DNA of 11,460 nucleotides, taken from assembly GCA_003024985.2 (NCBI GenBank), contig PXIH01S0006531.1; one strand, 5' to 3'. The stretch comes from Euperipatoides rowelli. Taxonomy: Eukaryota > Onychophora > Udeonychophora > Euonychophora > Peripatopsidae. The notes beneath the pieces were generated by a model. That model did no database searches. It was given only the letters and a program-made list of their open reading frames with translations, and had not been told where the DNA came from. Below are positions 8,898-11,460 of the stretch, piece by piece (the first letter of the stretch is position 1; each line of letters starts with the position of its first letter). Position numbers and translations under genes: made by a program.

Positions 8898-8939
8898 CCA
8901 ATCACCAGACGATGAGAAGCTGAGAACACGTGATGTCAC
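8898..8939 (+). promoter_or_regulatory. Promoter-like cluster: CCAAT box, E-box overlapping a CRE-like site
   Basis: CCAATCA lies at 8898-8904. CACGTG, a perfect E-box, is at 8927-8932. It overlaps TGATGTCA (8931-8938), one base from the CRE consensus TGACGTCA by the C-to-T change expected when CpG decays. The cluster sits 30-70 bases upstream of the ATG at 8970, where the promoter of the transposon's own gene would be. No TATA box is evident. Function is inferred from motif clustering only. Confidence 0.45.
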
Positions 8940-8969
8940 TGACTTGTCTTTACTAACTAAAAAATAAAA

Positions 8970-9116
8970 ATGCCGGCCACTCGCTTTGCCAACAAAAACT
9001 GGAATGACGATGAAATATCACTATTAATTCAAGAAGTAGAAAATTGCCCGTGTCTGTTAGCATTATCATCAAAGTCACTAGAATACTTTTTTTGCATGGT
9101 TGAAATTTCTTTCTAA
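8970..9116 (+). pseudogene. N-terminus of a transposon-encoded Myb/SANT-like DNA-binding protein
   Basis: The ATG at 8970 follows an A-rich context and opens 48 codons before TAA at 9114-9116. The sequence MPATRFANKNWNDDEISLLI is a typical start of a Myb/SANT domain: a conserved W followed by acidic residues and a leucine-rich first helix (W11, DDE 13-15, LLI 18-20), then QEVENCPC. The rest of the domain, including the second and third helices, is missing. After about residue 30 the frame runs into unrelated-looking sequence and stops, so an internal deletion or decay has removed most of it. In PIF/Harbinger transposons a separate Myb-like protein helps the transposase bind the element ends; J-domain proteins of the DNAJC2 type carry similar SANT domains, so a captured host fragment is the alternative. 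Confidence 0.5.
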
Positions 9117-9125
9117 TCAAGGTAG

Positions 9126-9230
9126 CCACGCTATAGAGAAAATTACAAGTTGAGCGAGAAGAAAAAGGAAAGTGAAAAGGAGGGAGAGAAAAGTGAAAAG
9201 AAGGAAAAGAAGAGAAGAGAAAAATTATAA
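9126..9230 (+). pseudogene. Lysine/glutamate-rich C-terminal tail of the same Myb/SANT-like gene (probable)
   Basis: This segment is open from just after a TAG (9123-9125) to TAA (9228-9230), in the same frame as the 8970 ATG. It reads YRENYKLSEKKKESEK and continues as almost pure K, E and R. Basic and acidic tails of this kind commonly end transposon Myb/MADF-type accessory proteins. The short distance from the N-terminal piece and the shared frame suggest one gene with its middle deleted. It could also be chance coding in a purine-rich tract. Confidence 0.35.
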
Positions 9231-9635
9231 AAATAAATTTTAATTAACTATTATGAACTATTTAGTTGTTACTCTAATTTTAAAGTAACAAATTTTATTG
9301 ATTTTGAGCTCGCTATTTTCAAATTAAAAAAAAATACACGTAGACCAATAATTGAGGTGGAGGGGGGGGGAGGATTCACCAAAATCTACCAAGAAGTTGT
9401 CAGGTTATTGAATATTGGAAGTTTTTTTCCTTCCCTCCTTTTGTGCATAATGTTTTTTAACATGCCAAAAACTAAAAACAAATTTATATAAAACGGTACA
9501 TCATATATAAAAATAATATTTTGATGCTTTAAATTAATTTAATTAAATTTAATTAATGGTTTATTTGCATTTAAATAAATTTCTATCAATTAACATCGAC
9601 TAATGTCAACAGATGTGGTATAACTTTCACTCGCA

Positions 9636-9687
9636 GGCCCCAGCAACCAGAATTTTCCTGATATCTCACTGGGTCAGTCCAGCCCTG
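9636..9687 (-). repeat. Solo terminus of another hAT-type element (probable)
   Basis: Read on the minus strand from 9687, the sequence begins CAGGGCTGGACTGACCCAG, continues with GATATCAGGAAAATTCTGG, and ends GCTGGGGCC. I recall a widespread family of hAT-like ends of the form CAGGGC.GGACTGGCCCA...GGGAAAATTCCCGG. It is GC-rich against an AT-rich background. No partner end was seen, so this is a fragment. Confidence 0.4.
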
Positions 9688-9779
9688 ATTGCAACAAATG
9701 TCTAAGCTGCCAAAATAAATGTCTAAAATATAAAAGATTAAATCACCCTAGACTAAATCATTGATGTTTATGGGAAATT

Positions 9780-10060
9780 GGAGTCGTTGCATATTTTAAA
9801 AACAATATTTTATTTATTTATTTTTCAAATAACCAATCCAGTGATTGGAAAAGATCAAATGATCTTATTACAAACATGCACCAATATAAACACAACAAAA
9901 AGAAAAACATCAGCCTAAAACATTTAAATACCATAAGTACATTAACAATCAAAAACATAGACAAACAAATTTTAAAAAAAAATTTTGATAATTTATTCCT
10001 CATAAAATAAACAATATCAAATATTATCAAATTTTTGACAATTTTATACCGTTTATCTTT
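9780..10060. other. AT-rich, low-complexity intron DNA
   Basis: Open frames of 60-70 codons exist on both strands here, but their composition (K, N, I on one strand; F, L, I on the other) is what AT-rich DNA gives by chance. The minus-strand frame lies upstream of neither a plausible splice site nor a homologous exon. I call no gene. Confidence 0.55.
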
Positions 10061-10131
10061 TAAACGAATTAGTGACTTTAAGGAGAGAAAGAGAAAAAAA
10101 ACAACATATTATTAAATTTTAAAATGTTTAC

Positions 10132-10242
10132 CTCAGAATCATAACTATTTTTCACTTGACAGTAAGTATAAATGATCGCTCCTAAAGCCAGAACAAATGA
10201 TTGCTGAGCACGCTCATCAGAGACTTCTTTCTTTACAATGTT
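10132..10242 (-). CDS. MTP-like lipid-transfer protein, internal exon (first in the window)
   Basis: Thirty-seven codons, phase 0 at both ends, open throughout; too short to appear in a length-filtered gene scan. It reads NIVKKEVSDERAQQSF then VLALGAIIYTYCQVKN and ends YDSE. The LALG...Y.YC pattern fits the helix preceding the next exon in large lipid-transfer proteins. The 3' splice site is TATTTTGTAG|AAC with a clear pyrimidine tract. The 5' splice site is GAG|GTAAAC. Joined to 6440-6231 and 4528-4314 it gives about 178 uninterrupted residues, and this phase consistency is the strongest support for such a short exon. The preceding exon must lie right of 11460, because the DNA between is a non-LTR retrotransposon remnant. 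Confidence 0.75.
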
Positions 10243-10364
10243 CTACAAAATAGTTTAAATATTTCATATATGATAATAATGATTAATAAATAATAAAAAA
10301 AACTCTATTACATTGAATTATATTTTAGTATCATTATAAATCTATTGTAAATATTATTTTGAGA

Positions 10365-10392
10365 TATTGCTACAAAATGATTTGTAGCAATA
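10365..10392. repeat. Perfect 12-bp hairpin beside the RT remnant
   Basis: TATTGCTACAAA, spacer ATGA, then TTTGTAGCAATA. The second arm directly abuts the first recognisable codons of the reverse transcriptase remnant, near its 5' truncation point. This may be a fold-back formed at the insertion junction or a remnant of a separate short element. Confidence 0.85.
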
Positions 10393-10531
10393 ACTTCTTG
10401 TAGCCTATATGCGGATGATATGAAAATATTTATGGCACTAAAGAATAAAAATAAACATGTTGAATATTGCAATATCACTTAAATGATATTGTGAATAAAT
10501 GCACCTCAATTGGCCTTATACTAATTGGAAT
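10393..10531 (+). pseudogene. CR1/jockey-like non-LTR reverse transcriptase, first fragment (catalytic YADD)
   Basis: Reverse transcriptase copies the element's RNA at the target site. The codons at 10408-10431 read YADDMKIF, the catalytic box of CR1/jockey-type enzymes, preceded by SL and followed by MALKNKNKHVEY. A one-base slip near 10468 then continues the sense as QYHLNDIVNKCTSIGLIL, the usual L..DL..I..WC..+.L segment. Everything upstream of the YADD (fingers, endonuclease, ORF1) is absent, so the copy is 5'-truncated, as is typical of this class. The homology breaks off at about 10531 and resumes at 10748 after a foreign insert. Confidence 0.8.
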
Positions 10532-10747
10532 AGCGTGTTCCGAAGCCAGTAACAGCACCACCTAATGGCTTATTCAAAACTTTCTCTTTCTCTTAGATCA
10601 CTGTGATATAAAACCCTTGTAACGAGCTTAAAAAATCGGCACGAGAACTATTTTTAGAAACTTTAAATGGTGGTTTCTCTTAGATAAAAAGGGCTTAAAC
10701 AAAAAAAATGTTTGATGCCCGTGTAACGGACTTATTTGCTAGTTATC
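10532..10747. repeat. Foreign insert of about 215 bp splitting the RT, made of an imperfect tandem duplication
   Basis: The RT homology ends at IGLIL and resumes at NNEKSALMHV, residues that should be almost adjacent, so this stretch was inserted. It contains two units with the same landmarks in order: AAACTTT (10577, 10658), TTTCTCTTAGAT (10587, 10674) and CCC(T/G)TGTAACG..CTTA (10614, 10718). It is less AT-rich than its surroundings. I see no clear terminal inverted repeats, poly-A tail or convincing target duplication. No tRNA-type promoter boxes are obvious. It may be a short SINE-like or satellite-derived element. Confidence 0.65.
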
Positions 10748-11404
10748 AATAATGAAAAATCTGCTTTAATGCATGTTTGTAAAAATAACCCTAAAAATAA
10801 GTATTTTCTACATAATAATGAATTAAAATCCTTTTTCTTGAGGTGTATAACTCTGAACTTCATGTCAAAAATATTAACAATAATATAAGAAGAAAGTTTG
10901 GTTTCTTTAGGAGTAATATTAAATACTTAAACTCTGATTTATTGGAAATAATTTATATAAGATCTCTTCAGCCAATACTGGATTATGGATCTACTATATC
11001 AAATTGGCAATAATCAGATAGAAGTAGACCTGATAAAACTGTCAAATATCTAACCAAAATAATTCCTGGATTTAAAAATTTTAAATTTAGACAAAGATTG
11101 TGTAAATTGAATTTACTATCCCTTACCCAAAGAAATTCTAAAAATGATTTAGTCTTTTATTTATAGGAAAATCATATTAAAAATAAAAACCATTATTTTA
11201 AAATTAACAATAGATACAATAAAATTTATACAATATTAATTGAAAAGTATAGAGGAAAAACTAGGAATAATTATATTCTTAAAAGAAGTATAAAACTTTG
11301 GAATGAATTACTTAATGGGTGGCACTTTTGATGAATCCTTTTCATCTTTTAAAAATTACCTAGACTCATTCATGAAAAGAACTTATCCTTTTGATGGAGT
11401 TTAA
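10748..11404 (+). pseudogene. CR1/jockey-like non-LTR reverse transcriptase, C-terminal fragment
   Basis: It starts with NNEKSALMHVCKNNPKNKYF in frame 2, then shifts near 10838 to a long run in frame 1. That run contains EVYNSELHVKNI, RRKFGFFRSNI, the thumb motif SLQPILDYGSTI, IIPGFKN, LCKLNLLSLTQRNSKNDLV and SIKLWNELLNG. These match in order the CR1 family C-terminus (LY.SLVRP.LEY.S, A.K.IPGL, L..L.LLSL..RR...DL, ..LWN.LP). Stops interrupt at about 11011 (TAA) and 11164 (TAG). A shift near 11321 restores FDESFSSFKNYLDSFMKR and a final TAA at 11402-11404. The copy is therefore dead through several stops and frameshifts. The plus orientation is opposite to the MTP-like gene, as is common for tolerated intronic insertions. 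Confidence 0.85.
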
Positions 11405-11460
11405 TACTTTCAGGACTGTTCATTTTTAAGTGGAAAATCCCTGTGGCCTGCCACTTTTTA
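11405..11460 (+). other. Probable 3' UTR of the non-LTR element
   Basis: Directly follows the RT stop codon and runs off the window. It contains arms AAGTGG (about 11430) and CCACTT (about 11452) that could pair as a stem. CR1-type elements often end in a short structured 3' tail recognised by their RT, but the element end is not in view. Confidence 0.4.

Larger units (their letters stand above)
8709..9230 (+). mobile_element. TTAA-flanked DNA transposon, left end and internally deleted gene (second copy)
   Basis: TTAA at 8709-8712 is followed by GGCTAGCACACACTAGGAG. Fifteen bases (8718-8732) are the perfect reverse complement of the terminus at 3275-3289, which also abuts TTAA. Just inside is a palindrome, AGGAGAA-A-TTCTCCT (8727-8741). 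A second copy of the core motif in the opposite sense, CTAGTGTGTCA, is at 8779-8789. Next come promoter-like boxes (8898-8939), a short Myb/SANT-like coding start (8970) and a lysine-rich coding tail ending at 9230. No right terminus is seen before 11460, so the element is truncated or decayed beyond 9230. The two copies face away from each other, so they are separate insertions and not the two ends of one element. A Myb-like partner gene fits PIF/Harbinger, while TTAA flanks fit Kolobok or piggyBac. Confidence 0.6.
6441..10131 (-). other. Intron between MTP-like exons (3691 bp), filled with transposon remnants
   Basis: The donor is GAG|GTAAAC at 10132/10131 and the acceptor is TTGTTAG at 6441-6442. 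The flanking exons are phase 0. It contains an hAT-like element (6868-8194), a TTAA-flanked transposon (8709-9230) and a further hAT-type terminus (9636-9687). The rest, including 6441-6860, 8203-8708 and 9231-9635, is AT-rich with homopolymer runs (for example a G9 near 9362) and has no feature I can name. Confidence 0.75.

Noticed and set aside
8646-8915. 89-codon plus-strand open frame over the transposon terminus
   Set aside because: It spans the terminal and subterminal repeats and the hairpin, which are non-coding in the family; the real coding start is at 8970 in another frame.
9818-10030. 70-codon minus-strand open frame just downstream of the 10132 exon edge
   Set aside because: F/L/I-rich chance frame in AT-rich intron DNA; a good donor site ends the exon before it.

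Overview
This is animal nuclear DNA, very AT-rich, from an invertebrate whose phylum I cannot name from the sequence. Three spliced exons on the minus strand encode part of a large lipid-transfer protein (microsomal triglyceride transfer protein, MTP, a family known only from animals). Around and between them lie degenerate transposable elements of kinds common in invertebrate genomes: a Ty3/gypsy-like LTR retroelement, a CR1/jockey-type non-LTR reverse transcriptase, hAT-like ends, and a TTAA-flanked DNA transposon carrying a Myb/SANT-like gene. No bacterial gene, operon, CRISPR array, rRNA or tRNA was seen.

Layout, left to right. 1-800 has no recognisable gene, only a short hairpin. About 800-3060 holds a decayed LTR retroelement on the plus strand: a possible LTR, a possible primer-binding site near 1912, and a frameshifted gag with a coiled coil and a capsid-like segment. 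3193-3298 is one end of a TTAA-flanked DNA transposon. 3825-3918 is a long (TAA)n microsatellite followed by a purine-rich stretch. The MTP exons, in transcription order, are 10242-10132, 6440-6231 and 4528-4314. Splice sites are canonical and phases match, giving about 178 contiguous residues of the alpha-helical domain. The neighbouring exons are not visible; they should lie right of the window and, for the next downstream one, left of 4314 or outside the window.

The 1.7 kb intron (4529-6230) contains a diverged tandem repeat of about 163 bp and a GC-richer repeat scrap. The 3.7 kb intron (6441-10131) contains an old hAT-like element (about 6868-8194) with a 38-bp tandem repeat and a (CT)10 tract inside it, then a second copy of the TTAA-flanked family (8709-9230) with promoter-like boxes and the start and tail of its Myb/SANT-like gene, then another hAT-type terminus (9636-9687). 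Right of the last exon, a 5'-truncated CR1/jockey-like reverse transcriptase (10393-11404) is split by a foreign insert of about 215 bp that is itself an imperfect tandem duplication.

The one apparently functional gene is the MTP-like gene. Everything else recognised is mobile-element debris inside or beside its introns. The best candidate for something little described is the TTAA-flanked family seen at both 3.2 kb and 8.7 kb.
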